Below are positions 17,464 to 27,948 of a stretch of DNA of 64,000 bases, piece after piece. This DNA comes from an uncultured Pelagibacteraceae bacterium (lineage in GTDB: Bacteria > Pseudomonadota > Alphaproteobacteria > Pelagibacterales > Pelagibacteraceae), in NCBI GenBank assembly GCA_902531885.1, contig CACAFZ010000001.1, positions 1 through 64,000 of the forward strand. The letters are read 5' to 3'. The notes beneath the pieces were generated by a model. That model had not been told where the DNA came from. It saw nothing but the letters and a program-made list of their open reading frames with translations, and searched no databases. A program made the position numbers and the translations under genes. Each line of letters begins with the position of its first letter. Within the stretch, counting starts at the first letter, position 1.

Positions 17464-17521
17464 AAATCGATAGCTAATTATTTCTGATTTTATACTAAAT
17501 CAAGCTTTTAATGTGTTCGAG

Positions 17522-18388
17522 TTATGAATTTTTTATTTTAAGAAATGAGTGAATAGCTATGGTTATTATTATAACCAAACCGCCTATAATAGTTTCCAGA
17601 CTTGGCTGTTCTTTAATGATTAACCATACCCAGATAGGCCCTATTATAGTTTCAAGAAGAAAAAACAAGTTTACTTCTGCGGCTGTAATAAATCGGGGAG
17701 CGATAGTTACAAGCACAAAGGGTAGAGCAACACACATAATACACATTAAAGGTACAATGATAATATCATTTTTAATTAATTCGAAACTTTCAACGAAAAA
17801 GAAAGCAAATATAGCTACGCAAAGTTTGCCTATAACTGCAGAAGGTACAAGGTCAACACTTTTGGCATATCTTGCGAGGTTAGCATTAACTGCTAAACCG
17901 AAAGCAGTTATTAAACCAAAGATATCTCCAAAAAAATTTCCTATTTCAATAGAATCATAAAATATATATGTAACAGCAGCAAATGTTATAAATATTGCAA
18001 ACCAAGTTTTTCTATCAGGTAATTCTTTTAAAAATATAGCTCCTAATACCGCTGATAACATTGGTGCCATAGCAACCATAATTAAAGTATTTGCTACATT
18101 GGTATTTTGAATTGAAATTATAAAAGTAATATTACAAATTGAAAAACTTATTATATAAAAAATTCCTGGGTAACCAATCCTTAACAGTGCCTTCAAAAAA
18201 TTGTTTTTATAGAATAGCAAAAGCCCAAACAAAACCACAACAAATGGGATAGCTCCTCTATAAAAAAGCATTCCCCAAGTTTCGATACTGGCCATTCTTA
18301 TAAACAAAGAGTCTGGAGTAATAAACATCACCCCAATAAAAGCTAATAACGAACCTTTTTTTTGGTTGCTCAACTTATTAAAATTCAT
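17522..18388 (-). CDS. EamA/DMT superfamily transporter
   Basis: About 10 TM segments; AMAPMLSAVLGAIFLKELPDRKTW and ETIIGPIWVWLIIKEQPS repeats. Confidence 0.85.
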   Translation of the reverse strand: MNFNKLSNQKKGSLLAFIGVMFITPDSLFIRMASIETWGMLFYRGAIPFVVVLFGLLLFYKNNFLKALLRIGYPGIFYIISFSICNITFIISIQNTNVANTLIMVAMAPMLSAVLGAIFLKELPDRKTWFAIFITFAAVTYIFYDSIEIGNFFGDIFGLITAFGLAVNANLARYAKSVDLVPSAVIGKLCVAIFAFFFVESFELIKNDIIIVPLMCIMCVALPFVLVTIAPRFITAAEVNLFFLLETIIGPIWVWLIIKEQPSLETIIGGLVIIITIAIHSFLKIKNS

Positions 18389-19071
18389 AAATTACTCTTT
18401 ATGTATTGTTGAACCTCATCTAAATCTTTTAATTTTTCTGAACATGTTTGATTTTTGCAAATAATGACGAAAGAATCTTTTTCGCTTTCTTTGTAAATTA
18501 TTGAAACATTTCCCATAAATTTTTTTAATATTTCATTCTTTAGTTTTTCATTTATTTTTCCATGTAAAGTAACTGTTATATTTTCTTCACAAATATCTAG
18601 TATTTTAAGATAGCTAAACATCTGTGAAAAATTGTAATTTATAAATGTATGGTAAGATTTACTCAAAATATCTAATTTTTTAGACCATAATTTGTTATTA
18701 GTTATGTTGATTAATTTATTGCAAATTAGGAGATAAATACTGTTTCCATTTGGAATATTATTATCGGCAATATCCAGAGGCTGAACAAACAAATCGTTAG
18801 ATTTTAAAATATTTTTTTGCAGCAATTTGTTTTCTTCATTAAAAAATAAATTCCATACTTCTTCCATGGTTTTTACACATTTTTCTAAAGAAATTTTATC
18901 GTTGTTAATTTCATATAAGGTAATTAATAACAGAGAATAGTAGACGTAGTCCTCTAAAAATACATCAATATCAATATTATTTTTATTATAACAATGAAAA
19001 ACATTTTTTTTGAGCTTTTCATTAATAAGACTAATTGAGTTAATAGTTTTTTTTGTAAAGTTCTTGATCAT
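18385..19071 (-). CDS. C-terminal part of YyaL/DUF255 thioredoxin-domain protein, out of frame with the N-terminal part
   Basis: Continues the domain downstream of 19040..20329; the two ORFs overlap by 32 nt at an A8 run. Confidence 0.65.
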   Translation of the reverse strand: MIKNFTKKTINSISLINEKLKKNVFHCYNKNNIDIDVFLEDYVYYSLLLITLYEINNDKISLEKCVKTMEEVWNLFFNEENKLLQKNILKSNDLFVQPLDIADNNIPNGNSIYLLICNKLINITNNKLWSKKLDILSKSYHTFINYNFSQMFSYLKILDICEENITVTLHGKINEKLKNEILKKFMGNVSIIYKESEKDSFVIICKNQTCSEKLKDLDEVQQYIKSNL

Positions 19072-20329
19072 CTAAAATTAATGATGAGTAGAGATTTGAG
19101 TATAGCCAATAACAATTTAAATCAGTTTGAACTTTGTCATCAAAAAAAGGCTTAATTCTTTTTTTTCTTTCCGTTAATAATATTTTTTCAGTCTTTTCTA
19201 TATCAGATAGTTCTTCAACACTTAATTTGTTATCTTTATTCTCTATTAAGATATTTGAACCTTCAAAATTACCTTCTTTTGTAATTAAATATTTTTTTTT
19301 AAATATCTCAAATTTGTCATTTAAATGATTTTTTATTTCATCATACTTCCAAATATAATATTTTCCTTCAAATCCTTCGCTATCGGCATCGTATGCAGAA
19401 CCAAGAAGATTGTTTTCAGATATAAATTCTGCATTTATAAAGTTTATAGTTTGTTTAAGCTTGTATTTTAAATAATCAGATTTTTCTTTTTGTAGAAATT
19501 GGTTAAGCAAATTTACATAAAGAATATTATCATAAAGCATTTTTTCAAAATGAGGGATAATCCATTTTTCATCCACTGTATATCTAGCAATACCTCCTTC
19601 TAACTGATCATAAATACCTTTAGAAGAAATATTATTTAATAATTTTTCAACGGGTTTTAAAAATTTTTTATCATTTTTTTTTTTATAAAAATAAAAAATA
19701 GTATCAAAAACGTAAAATTGAGGAAACTTTGGAGCACCTTTAAATCCACCATTTTCTTCATCAAGATATTGAATAATTTTTTCAGCATATGGTTCAAGAT
19801 CTTGTTTTAATACTGCGTTTTTTCTATTGAACTCTTTAAATACCATTTGTAATTGTGAAACTTGTGCAATTATTTTTTCTCTATTTTCTAAATAAACTTT
19901 AGAAACATTTTCTAAGACCTGAGTAAAACTTGGCCTGCCATGCATTTCTTTAGGAGGAAAATAAGTTCCTCCAGTAAATGGAACTGCATTTTCATCTAAA
20001 AACATAGACAAGGGCCAACCTCCTTGTGCTCCTGTCAAAACTCCTAAACTTTTTTGAAATATTGAATCAAGATCAGGTCTTTCCTCTCTATCAACTTTTA
20101 TATTTATAAATTTTTCATTCATTATTTTTGCAGTGTCATTATTTTCAAAACTTTCATGAGCCATAACATGACACCAGTGGCAACTTGCATAACCTACGCT
20201 TAAAAATATTGGTTTTTTTTCATTCTTTGCTCTTAATAAAGTTTCTTTGCTCCAAGGAAACCAATCAACTGGATTATTTTCGTGTTGTTTTAAATATGGA
20301 CTTTTTTCGTTTTTTAGTTTGTTTGGCAA
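19040..20329 (-). CDS. Thioredoxin domain-containing protein YyaL/DUF255 (N-terminal part)
   Basis: [14 protein letters not shown]-like start, [49 protein letters not shown]. Confidence 0.9.
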   Translation of the reverse strand: MPNKLKNEKSPYLKQHENNPVDWFPWSKETLLRAKNEKKPIFLSVGYASCHWCHVMAHESFENNDTAKIMNEKFINIKVDREERPDLDSIFQKSLGVLTGAQGGWPLSMFLDENAVPFTGGTYFPPKEMHGRPSFTQVLENVSKVYLENREKIIAQVSQLQMVFKEFNRKNAVLKQDLEPYAEKIIQYLDEENGGFKGAPKFPQFYVFDTIFYFYKKKNDKKFLKPVEKLLNNISSKGIYDQLEGGIARYTVDEKWIIPHFEKMLYDNILYVNLLNQFLQKEKSDYLKYKLKQTINFINAEFISENNLLGSAYDADSEGFEGKYYIWKYDEIKNHLNDKFEIFKKKYLITKEGNFEGSNILIENKDNKLSVEELSDIEKTEKILLTERKKRIKPFFDDKVQTDLNCYWLYSNLYSSLILDDQELYKKNY

Positions 20330-20338
20330 ATTTTACAC

Positions 20339-20893
20339 CTAACTAGAATAAGGTTTTCTGCTAAATATTTTATTAACTAGAGGTTTAAAACTTTCTAAAG
20401 GCAAATACTTAAAATTTGGGTCGAAAGATTTTTGGTCCCAGTTTTCACAAAAATTTATCGTATCTTCATAATATTTGTGGCCCTTGTATTTTTCTCTTTG
20501 ATTTCTATTTCCTCCAAGGTGGTGTGCAAAATAATACATTTGAAATTCTCCATGTTTTTCGACTATCCAATGTGTTTTTTCACTAACATATGGTTTCAAA
20601 ACCGCCGCAGCATATTCAGAATGATTTAATGGAGCCAATTCATCCCCGATATCATGCAAAAGTGCAGCTACAATCATTTCATCATCTGCTTTATCATTTA
20701 ATGCTCTAGTTGCTGTTTGCAATGAATGTTCTAATCTTGTTATTTGATAGCCTTCTAACGTAGTGTTTAAACTGCCCATAAATTTCATTAACCTATCAGC
20801 GGTACCTTCAATATATTTTTTTTCGTGTTTTTCTAATAAAAGATAGTCTTCTTTAGTACCATCTTTCATTTGTTTAAATTTTACTCTTTCCAT
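20339..20893 (-). CDS. HD-domain protein (phosphohydrolase, or HD-type diiron oxygenase-like)
   Basis: GYQITRLEHSLQTA, ALLHDIGDELAPLNHSEYAA, FAHHLGG His/Asp motifs. Confidence 0.75.
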   Translation of the reverse strand: MERVKFKQMKDGTKEDYLLLEKHEKKYIEGTADRLMKFMGSLNTTLEGYQITRLEHSLQTATRALNDKADDEMIVAALLHDIGDELAPLNHSEYAAAVLKPYVSEKTHWIVEKHGEFQMYYFAHHLGGNRNQREKYKGHKYYEDTINFCENWDQKSFDPNFKYLPLESFKPLVNKIFSRKPYSS

Positions 20894-20896
20894 AAA

Positions 20897-22366
20897 TTAA
20901 TTATTAGAAGCTGTGCTTAATAGAGATAATTGAGTTATTTTATCATCTCCTAGGTTGTCAATTGGTTTTACCGGATAGTCTCCTGTAAAATAATGATCAG
21001 TTAGCTGAGGATATGCACTGTTTCTATTTTCAAATCCCATAGCTTTATACATACCATCAATAGATAAAAATTTTAATGATTTAGCATTAATATATTTACA
21101 AATTTCATCGTTGCTTTTGTTTGCTGCTAAAAGCTCTTTTTTTGTAGGTGTATCTATTCCATAAAAATCTGGAAACTTTATTTCTGGTGAAGCTATTCTA
21201 ACATGGACTTCTTTAGCTCCAGAGTCATAAAGCATTTTGACTATTTTATGACAAGTTGTGCCTCTTACGAGAGAATCGTCTATCAGAACTATTTTTTTAT
21301 TTTTTATTGTTGATTTATTTGCATTCAATTTTAATTTAACTCCCAAGCTTCTAATTTTTTGAACAGGTTCAATAAAGGTTCTTCCAACATAGTGATTTCT
21401 AATTAAACCTAAATCAAAACTTCTTTTTACATATTGGCTATAACCAATAGCTGCTGCGTTTCCAGAATCAGGAACTGGAACGATTATATCTGCCTCAATG
21501 TCTGTTTCTTTGGCCAACTCTTTACCAAAATCTTTTCTATATTCATAAGCACATTTGCCATTTAAAATACTATCAGGTCTTGCAAAATAAATATATTCAA
21601 ACACACATGGCCTCTGTTTTTTTTTTGGAAAAGGTTTGATGCTTTTTAATTCATTATTTTCAATACAAACAATTTCTCCATTTTCAACTTCCCTTACAAA
21701 TTTTGCCCCAATTATATCTAATGCGCAAGTTTCAGAGGCAAATATATATGAATCTTTTAGCTTTCCAATTACCAGAGGTCTTATCCCAAAAGGATCTCTC
21801 ACTCCAATAAGAGTATTTTGAGTTAAAAAAACAAGAGCGTAAGCTCCTTGAATTTGGAAAATAGCATCAATGATCTTATCAATTTTTTTCTCTCTTTTTG
21901 ATTTTGCAATTAGCTGAATTATAGTTTCTGTATCTGAGGTACTATAAAAAATTGCTCCATCTTCAACCAATTTTTTTCTTAAAGTAATTGCATTAGTCAA
22001 GTTACCATTGTGTGCTATAGCTATTCCACCTGCATTTGTGTCTGCAAAGAAAGGTTGAACATTTCTTAAAGTTGTTGCACCAGTTGTACTATATCTATTA
22101 TGACCAATAGAATAGTTACCTGGTAATTTTTTTAAAACTTTTTCCTTATTAAAATTATCTCCAACTAACCCAAATCTTTTTTCTGAGTGATAATTTTTTC
22201 CATCATAAGAAACTATTCCACATCCTTCCTGACCTCTATGTTGCAGAGCATGCAAACCTAATGCTGTTAAGGTTGAAGCCTCTGAGGAATTGCTGATTCC
22301 AAAAATCCCACATTCTTCTTTTATTTTAGGGCTATAATTCTTGTACTTTTTCTTTTGCATCTTCAT
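20897..22366 (-). CDS. purF: Amidophosphoribosyltransferase
   Basis: CGIFGI Ntn-hydrolase N-terminus, HNRYSTTG, IVLIDDSLVRGTT PRPP motif. Confidence 0.95.
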   Translation of the reverse strand: MKMQKKKYKNYSPKIKEECGIFGISNSSEASTLTALGLHALQHRGQEGCGIVSYDGKNYHSEKRFGLVGDNFNKEKVLKKLPGNYSIGHNRYSTTGATTLRNVQPFFADTNAGGIAIAHNGNLTNAITLRKKLVEDGAIFYSTSDTETIIQLIAKSKREKKIDKIIDAIFQIQGAYALVFLTQNTLIGVRDPFGIRPLVIGKLKDSYIFASETCALDIIGAKFVREVENGEIVCIENNELKSIKPFPKKKQRPCVFEYIYFARPDSILNGKCAYEYRKDFGKELAKETDIEADIIVPVPDSGNAAAIGYSQYVKRSFDLGLIRNHYVGRTFIEPVQKIRSLGVKLKLNANKSTIKNKKIVLIDDSLVRGTTCHKIVKMLYDSGAKEVHVRIASPEIKFPDFYGIDTPTKKELLAANKSNDEICKYINAKSLKFLSIDGMYKAMGFENRNSAYPQLTDHYFTGDYPVKPIDNLGDDKITQLSLLSTASNN

Positions 22367-22874
22367 ATTGTTTTTCGTTAGGAAATTCTTTTATAAGGTA
22401 GTTGTTGCCTTTTTCAACCCATGGAAAAGTGAATGATTTTTTTAAATCTAATGGCCAATTTTTGTGATTGTAAACAATATTAATGGTTGCAAATAAGCAA
22501 ACTACAATAATGTAACCTTTTAAAAATCCTAAAAAGAATCCAAATATTCTGTCTAATGTACCAATTCCTGAGTAGGTTACAGCTTTACTGATTCCTTTAT
22601 TAATCATTAAAATTATAAAAACTATAACAACAAATAAGCTTAGACCCAATAAAACATCCAATACATATTCATTTGAAATAGTATCTTTTAAATAGGGTTT
22701 AAATTTTGGAAACAAAAATAAAGTTATAACGTAGGCCAACAACCATCTTGCTGCAGAAAGAATACTTAAAACAAAACCTCTTTTTGTACATCTTATTATA
22801 GTTAGAATAGTTATAATGATATAGATTGAATCAAATGTAGGAACTTGTTCAAATAAATCAATTATTTTTTCCAT
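22332..22874 (-). CDS. cvpA: CvpA family protein
   Basis: Four-TM CvpA-like profile (GIGTLDRIFGFFLGFLKGYIIV) upstream of purF. Confidence 0.88.
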   Translation of the reverse strand: MEKIIDLFEQVPTFDSIYIIITILTIIRCTKRGFVLSILSAARWLLAYVITLFLFPKFKPYLKDTISNEYVLDVLLGLSLFVVIVFIILMINKGISKAVTYSGIGTLDRIFGFFLGFLKGYIIVVCLFATINIVYNHKNWPLDLKKSFTFPWVEKGNNYLIKEFPNEKQYEDAKEKVQEL

Positions 22875-22878
22875 AAAT

Positions 22879-25272
22879 TTATTTTAAGCTAAATGGTTTA
22901 AAATAAATTATTAAAGCTGGAAGAAGTGTTAAAACTGATGTCATAGCTAAAAGCATTGCAATTCCAGTAAAAACTCCAAAATAAATCGTAGGTATAAAAT
23001 TAGATAATACTAAAATTGAGAAACCGAACACAATTGTTATTGAAGTATTTAATATTGCTACTCCAACAGAAGAGTGACATTTTTTTATAGTTTTATTGTA
23101 GTTTTTGATTTTTAAATATTCTTCTTTAAATCTGTAAATGTAGTGGATGCTATTATCTACAGCTATTCCAATCGTGATTGCAGCTATAGTTATTGTCATC
23201 ATATCCAGTGGTATTTCCATTAAACCAATTATTCCCAGTATAAAAAAAGCAGCTATAAAATTTGGAACCACACCTATTAATGAAAGCTTTATATTTCTAA
23301 ATAGAATTAAAAACATAAATAATATGCCCATCATTACAAAACCTAGAGTTAGAATTTGAGATTTAAATAAACTCTGAAGTAAATTATTAAATAATATTAA
23401 AACACCTGCTAATTTATATTCATCTTTTTTAAAATTTAATTGGTTTTCCAAATCATTATTGATTTGATTAATTAAGTCATTTCTTCTTAAATTTTTTAAG
23501 GAGTCTTTTATTCTTAGATTTATTCTTGCTTCATTGTTCTCAATTGAAATATATGGGTTTACAATTTCTTTTTTAATTGTTTCAGGCAGTTTGCTATAAA
23601 GAACTCCCATTTCTAAGGTACCTAATTCTTTATTATTATTCAATTTTTTTGCCACTTCTAAGATAGAAGAAAAAGATAAAACTTTTCCAACGGCAGGAAG
23701 ACTATCTAAATAGTTGTGAATTTTTCTAATTTTATCAACCTTATCTTTTGTGAACCAATATTTTTCTGGATTTTTATCTTCATTATCGTCCCAGTCGTCA
23801 AAATCATCGTCATCTTTTTCTATTTGATTTTGGTCAGTATTATTGAATTTTACAATTACATTTAGTGGTGTTGTTCCTCCGAGATTTTCATCAATAAATT
23901 TCATACCCTTATAGATCTCTGTTTTTTTATTAAAATAATTAATAAAACTGTTTTCAACTTCTAATTTATTGATTCCTATTATGCTTAAAATTATTACAAT
24001 AAAGGTTAGAATAAATATTGCTTTACTTCTTTTTATAGAAATTATTGAAAAATATTTAGTTATAAAAGAATTTTTTTGCTCTTTGATATTAGAATGACTT
24101 TTTGAGAAGAAGTTTAATAGTGTGGGTAGTAGGGTAAAAGTAATTATAAATGATGTAATTAATCCTAAAGTCATCATCCATCCGAAATCAATAACAGGTT
24201 TTATTCCACTAAATATTAAAGAAAGAAATGCACATATAGTTGTTAAAACTGTATACAATATTGGCCAAAACATTTTTGTTGTAGCAAGAAATATTATTTT
24301 TGAATTATTATATTTAGGAAATTCCTTCTGGAGTTGCAAAAATCTTGTACTTAAATGAATATTCATTGCCATTGTTAGGATTAGCATCAGTGCAATAAAG
24401 TTTGATGAAATTACTGTTACTTTCCAATTCAAAAGACCCAACAGTCCAACCATAATTAAAACTGAAAAAAAGCAACTACTTATTGGAATTATTATCCAAA
24501 TCAATTTTTTAAAAATAAACCATAAGGTTGTAACAATAAACAAAAACACACCAAGCCCAAACACGACTATATCATTTTTAATAAATGTAATCATGTCATC
24601 AGCTATCATTGGTATTCCACCTAAATATATTTTTGCATCACTATTATAATTAGAAATAATTTTTCTAATTTCTTTAATGTTTTCGTGATTTTTAATTTTT
24701 AAATAATCTTTGTATTTTTCAAGTTCTGAACCACCTGTTATTTGAAGTTCGATTAATTTTTTATCCCTTTTTAAATTAACAATAATACCCGTAGAAGAAC
24801 CATCTTCACTAACCACAAAGTTTCTAAATACCGGACTGCTTAATATTTCTTTAAATCCTCTAGATTTATCAATATTTTCACTTTTTAATGTTTTAAAATT
24901 TTTTAATCTTTCGGTTAAAGGTTCATCAGAACTATCTAGCAGAGGTATATCTAGAATAGTTATTACACTTTCAACCCAATTAAGATTTTGGATCTCCTGT
25001 TTTAGATTGCTAAGATTAATTATTGATTTATCTGATATAATACTTTCTTTAGGAGAGTATGTTAAAACTAAAAAATCTTTAGCTCCATATCTATCATTAA
25101 TTTCTCTTAGTAGTTTTAAATCCGGGTCATTTTCTAATAATAATGTATCTGATGAAGCATCTAGTCTAAAATCTTTTGAAAAATATCCAAATGATATTAT
25201 AGCAATTATTAAAATAGAAAAAATTATTTTTGGTTTTTCAATTATATTTTTAAGGTAAAAACGTGCAAACAT
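22879..25272 (-). CDS. RND/MMPL-type predicted exporter
   Basis: Two TM-rich halves; GLITSFIITFTLLPTLLNFF, ITIGIAVDNSIHYIYRFKEEY, LTLLPALIIYFKP. Confidence 0.85.
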   Translation of the reverse strand: MFARFYLKNIIEKPKIIFSILIIAIISFGYFSKDFRLDASSDTLLLENDPDLKLLREINDRYGAKDFLVLTYSPKESIISDKSIINLSNLKQEIQNLNWVESVITILDIPLLDSSDEPLTERLKNFKTLKSENIDKSRGFKEILSSPVFRNFVVSEDGSSTGIIVNLKRDKKLIELQITGGSELEKYKDYLKIKNHENIKEIRKIISNYNSDAKIYLGGIPMIADDMITFIKNDIVVFGLGVFLFIVTTLWFIFKKLIWIIIPISSCFFSVLIMVGLLGLLNWKVTVISSNFIALMLILTMAMNIHLSTRFLQLQKEFPKYNNSKIIFLATTKMFWPILYTVLTTICAFLSLIFSGIKPVIDFGWMMTLGLITSFIITFTLLPTLLNFFSKSHSNIKEQKNSFITKYFSIISIKRSKAIFILTFIVIILSIIGINKLEVENSFINYFNKKTEIYKGMKFIDENLGGTTPLNVIVKFNNTDQNQIEKDDDDFDDWDDNEDKNPEKYWFTKDKVDKIRKIHNYLDSLPAVGKVLSFSSILEVAKKLNNNKELGTLEMGVLYSKLPETIKKEIVNPYISIENNEARINLRIKDSLKNLRRNDLINQINNDLENQLNFKKDEYKLAGVLILFNNLLQSLFKSQILTLGFVMMGILFMFLILFRNIKLSLIGVVPNFIAAFFILGIIGLMEIPLDMMTITIAAITIGIAVDNSIHYIYRFKEEYLKIKNYNKTIKKCHSSVGVAILNTSITIVFGFSILVLSNFIPTIYFGVFTGIAMLLAMTSVLTLLPALIIYFKPFSLK

Positions 25273-25295
25273 TTACCCATTGCTTATAAATTAAA

Positions 25296-26711
25296 TTAGT
25301 TACTTTGATAATCTTTAAATTTGGTAAACATAGCTTCAAATTCAAGCATAATATTGCCTGTAGGCCCATGTCTTTGCTTACCAATAATTATTTCTGCAAG
25401 ATTCGATACTTCATTCATTTTTGCTTGCCATTCAGCATGCTCAACAGTTGCAGCTCTTGGTTCTTGTTTTTCAAGATAATAGGCTTCTCTGTACACAAAC
25501 ATTACAACATCAGCATCTTGCTCAATTGATCCAGATTCTCTTAAATCTGATAATTGTGGTTTCTTAAGGTCTCTTTGTTCAACAGCTCTTGATAATTGTG
25601 ATAAGGCTAGCACTGGAACCGAGAGTTCTTTTGCTAAAGCTTTTAATCCTTGGGTTATTTCTGAAATTTCCTGAACTCTTCCCTCATAAGATCTTGAAGA
25701 GGTCATTAATTGAATATAATCAATAACAACCATATCTAATCCATACAATCTTTTTATTCTTCTGGCTCTATTACTTAAAGCGGCAATACTGATAGCAGGT
25801 GTTTCATCTATGTATAATGGTAATTCTGAAATATTTTTTGAAGTTTCTATAAATTTATCAAATTGTTCTTCTGAGATTTTACCTCTTCTAATGTCATTAG
25901 ATTTTATTCTAGATTGTTCAGCTAAAATTCTTGTTGAAAGTTGTTCAGAGGACATTTCAAGAGAAAAAAATGCAATCGAAGATTTTTTTCCATTATCTTT
26001 AATTTTTTTTGCTGCATGAAAAGCAATATTTGTTGCTAAAGCAGTTTTACCCATTGATGGTCTTCCAGCTATTATTATTAAATCTGATTTATGAAGACCA
26101 CCCAATCTATCATCAATGTCAACTAAACCAGTAGGAACTCCTACTACACCTTCTTCATTTTTATAAGCGTTAGAGGCCATTTCAATAGTAAGTTTAACAG
26201 CATCATCAAATTTTATTAAAGAAGAACTAAAAGAACCTTTTTCCGCTAGATCAAAAAGAGCTTTTTCGTAATTTTCTATAATCGTTTGTCCATCATTGTC
26301 CAAATCATTTAATTTTGCAGAGTCAATTACATTTTCTGAAATTTTAATTAATTCTCTTTTTACAAAAAGATCATAAATTAGTTTTGAATATTCGATAGCT
26401 TGTCGAGAAGAAGTGGAAAATTTAGTAATTTTGACCAAGTAATCTGGAATATTTAATTCACTTTTTTCATTTTCAAAATAGCTTCGTAAAGTAATTGGAT
26501 TAGCTAGCATTCCTCCATAAATTAATTTTTCAATTGCACCAAAAATTTTTTGGTGCATAGGATCATAAAAATTTATACTACGAACCAGCATGTTTATGTC
26601 ATCAAAAATTTCGTTTGATACCATTATAGAACCAATGATGGACTGTTCTGCTTCAATATTATTTGGTAATTCTTCTATTTTTTGTTTTAGTAAATTTATT
26701 GGTTGGACCAT
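25296..26711 (-). CDS. dnaB: Replicative DNA helicase
   Basis: PNNIEAEQSIIGSIM, AGRPSMGKTALATNIA, MVVIDYIQLM, LRESGSIEQDADVVMFVYRE. Confidence 0.96.
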   Translation of the reverse strand: MVQPINLLKQKIEELPNNIEAEQSIIGSIMVSNEIFDDINMLVRSINFYDPMHQKIFGAIEKLIYGGMLANPITLRSYFENEKSELNIPDYLVKITKFSTSSRQAIEYSKLIYDLFVKRELIKISENVIDSAKLNDLDNDGQTIIENYEKALFDLAEKGSFSSSLIKFDDAVKLTIEMASNAYKNEEGVVGVPTGLVDIDDRLGGLHKSDLIIIAGRPSMGKTALATNIAFHAAKKIKDNGKKSSIAFFSLEMSSEQLSTRILAEQSRIKSNDIRRGKISEEQFDKFIETSKNISELPLYIDETPAISIAALSNRARRIKRLYGLDMVVIDYIQLMTSSRSYEGRVQEISEITQGLKALAKELSVPVLALSQLSRAVEQRDLKKPQLSDLRESGSIEQDADVVMFVYREAYYLEKQEPRAATVEHAEWQAKMNEVSNLAEIIIGKQRHGPTGNIMLEFEAMFTKFKDYQSN

Positions 26712-26779
26712 ACAAATAAGTAATGAATTTAAAAAAAATCTACAAGAGATTATTTTTTATGGGGAAAAAAATGTATAAT

Positions 26780-27238
26780 TTATTTTATTGTTTCTTCAGG
26801 CGTTACTTTAATTGAAATTTTAGCTTGAACTTCACTGTGTAAATTTAATAATACTTTAAATACACCAATCGATTTAATTTCATTTAAAGGTTGAATTTGA
26901 GAAGGATTAATTTCGTAGTTAATTTCGTCTATTAATATTTTTGATATATCAGTTGGTGTTACCGAACCATAAAGTTCTTTTGCTTCATTACAACGTTTAT
27001 TAATTTTAAATTCCTTATGTTGAACTTTTTCTTGTATTGATTTTGCTTGTTTTTTCTTTTCAAGATCTTTTTTATTTAAATCTTTTTTAATTTTTTCTAC
27101 TTCACTAATATTTTGTTTTGATGCAAATAATGCTTTTTTTTGGGATATTAGAAAGTTTTTAGCATAACCTCTTTTAACATCTATTATATCTCCAATAGCT
27201 CCTACGTTTCTTAAATTTTCTAAAAGTATGACTTTCAT
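26780..27238 (-). CDS. rplI: 50S ribosomal protein L9
   Basis: [31 protein letters not shown]. Confidence 0.96.
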   Translation of the reverse strand: MKVILLENLRNVGAIGDIIDVKRGYAKNFLISQKKALFASKQNISEVEKIKKDLNKKDLEKKKQAKSIQEKVQHKEFKINKRCNEAKELYGSVTPTDISKILIDEINYEINPSQIQPLNEIKSIGVFKVLLNLHSEVQAKISIKVTPEETIK

Positions 27239-27507
27239 TAAACTAGTGCTAAGTTTCTTGCTCTTTTTATAGACAAAGATAATTGCCTTTGTTTTTTTTG
27301 ACTTACATTTGTAACTCTTGATGGAAGCATTTTTCCATTTTCTGAAATGTATCTTTTTAACAGACTTACATTTTTATAATCTACCACAGGAGCTCCTTTT
27401 AAAGACAATGGACAGTTTTTTCTGAATCTGTATCTATTTGTTTGAAACAAACTTAATTTACTAAAACTTGTCTGCCTATTTTTTTTGTTAGATGTTTTTT
27501 TTTTCAT
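27238..27507 (-). CDS. rpsR: 30S ribosomal protein S18
   Basis: [46 protein letters not shown]. Confidence 0.95.
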   Translation of the reverse strand: MKKKTSNKKNRQTSFSKLSLFQTNRYRFRKNCPLSLKGAPVVDYKNVSLLKRYISENGKMLPSRVTNVSQKKQRQLSLSIKRARNLALV

Positions 27508-27862
27508 TTTTAAAATTTATTTTACTATTTTCAATAGAGCTTTCTTTTTTTAAAAAGTAATTAGTTTCCAAATCGTGTTTTTTTACTTTTACAGTTAGGT
27601 ATTTTAATAAATTCTTATCTATTTTTTCATTTTTTTCTAATTCTTTAGTTAAGCTAATTTCTGACTCTATTTTAAAATGAATGTAATTTCCTTTTTTATT
27701 TTTTTTTATTGAATATGAAAGATTCATTAATCCCCATTTTTCAGTTTTTAGGAGTTTTCCCTGATTTTTTTCAATTATTTTTGTGTACTTATCTATAATC
27801 TGATTTAATTGCGTAGGTGAAATATCCTGACGTACTATTATTGTATGTTCGTAATAATTCAT
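27488..27862 (-). CDS. rpsF: 30S ribosomal protein S6
   Basis: [20 protein letters not shown]...[23 protein letters not shown]. Confidence 0.94.
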   Translation of the reverse strand: MNYYEHTIIVRQDISPTQLNQIIDKYTKIIEKNQGKLLKTEKWGLMNLSYSIKKNKKGNYIHFKIESEISLTKELEKNEKIDKNLLKYLTVKVKKHDLETNYFLKKESSIENSKINFKNEKKNI

Positions 27863-27948
27863 GTATTTCGTTTATAAGTGCAGTGGATATACTATTATAA
27901 AATCATAAATACAACACAAAAAATGATATATTAGATGAGATTTTATTT

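Noticed and set aside
17559-17960. 133-aa plus-strand ORF antisense to the EamA gene
   Set aside because: Low-complexity K/I/T-rich translation opposite a clear membrane protein; typical AT-rich antisense artefact. The same applies to other short antisense ORFs such as 1072..1368, 3548..3841, 12493..12744, 50157..50447 and 60478..60816.
25296-26711. Possible intein in dnaB
   Set aside because: DnaB is a normal 471 aa with uninterrupted Walker A and H4-type motifs.
27863-27948. Possible S6:S18 autoregulatory leader upstream of rpsF
   Set aside because: I could not find the expected CCG-containing hairpin in the short leader.
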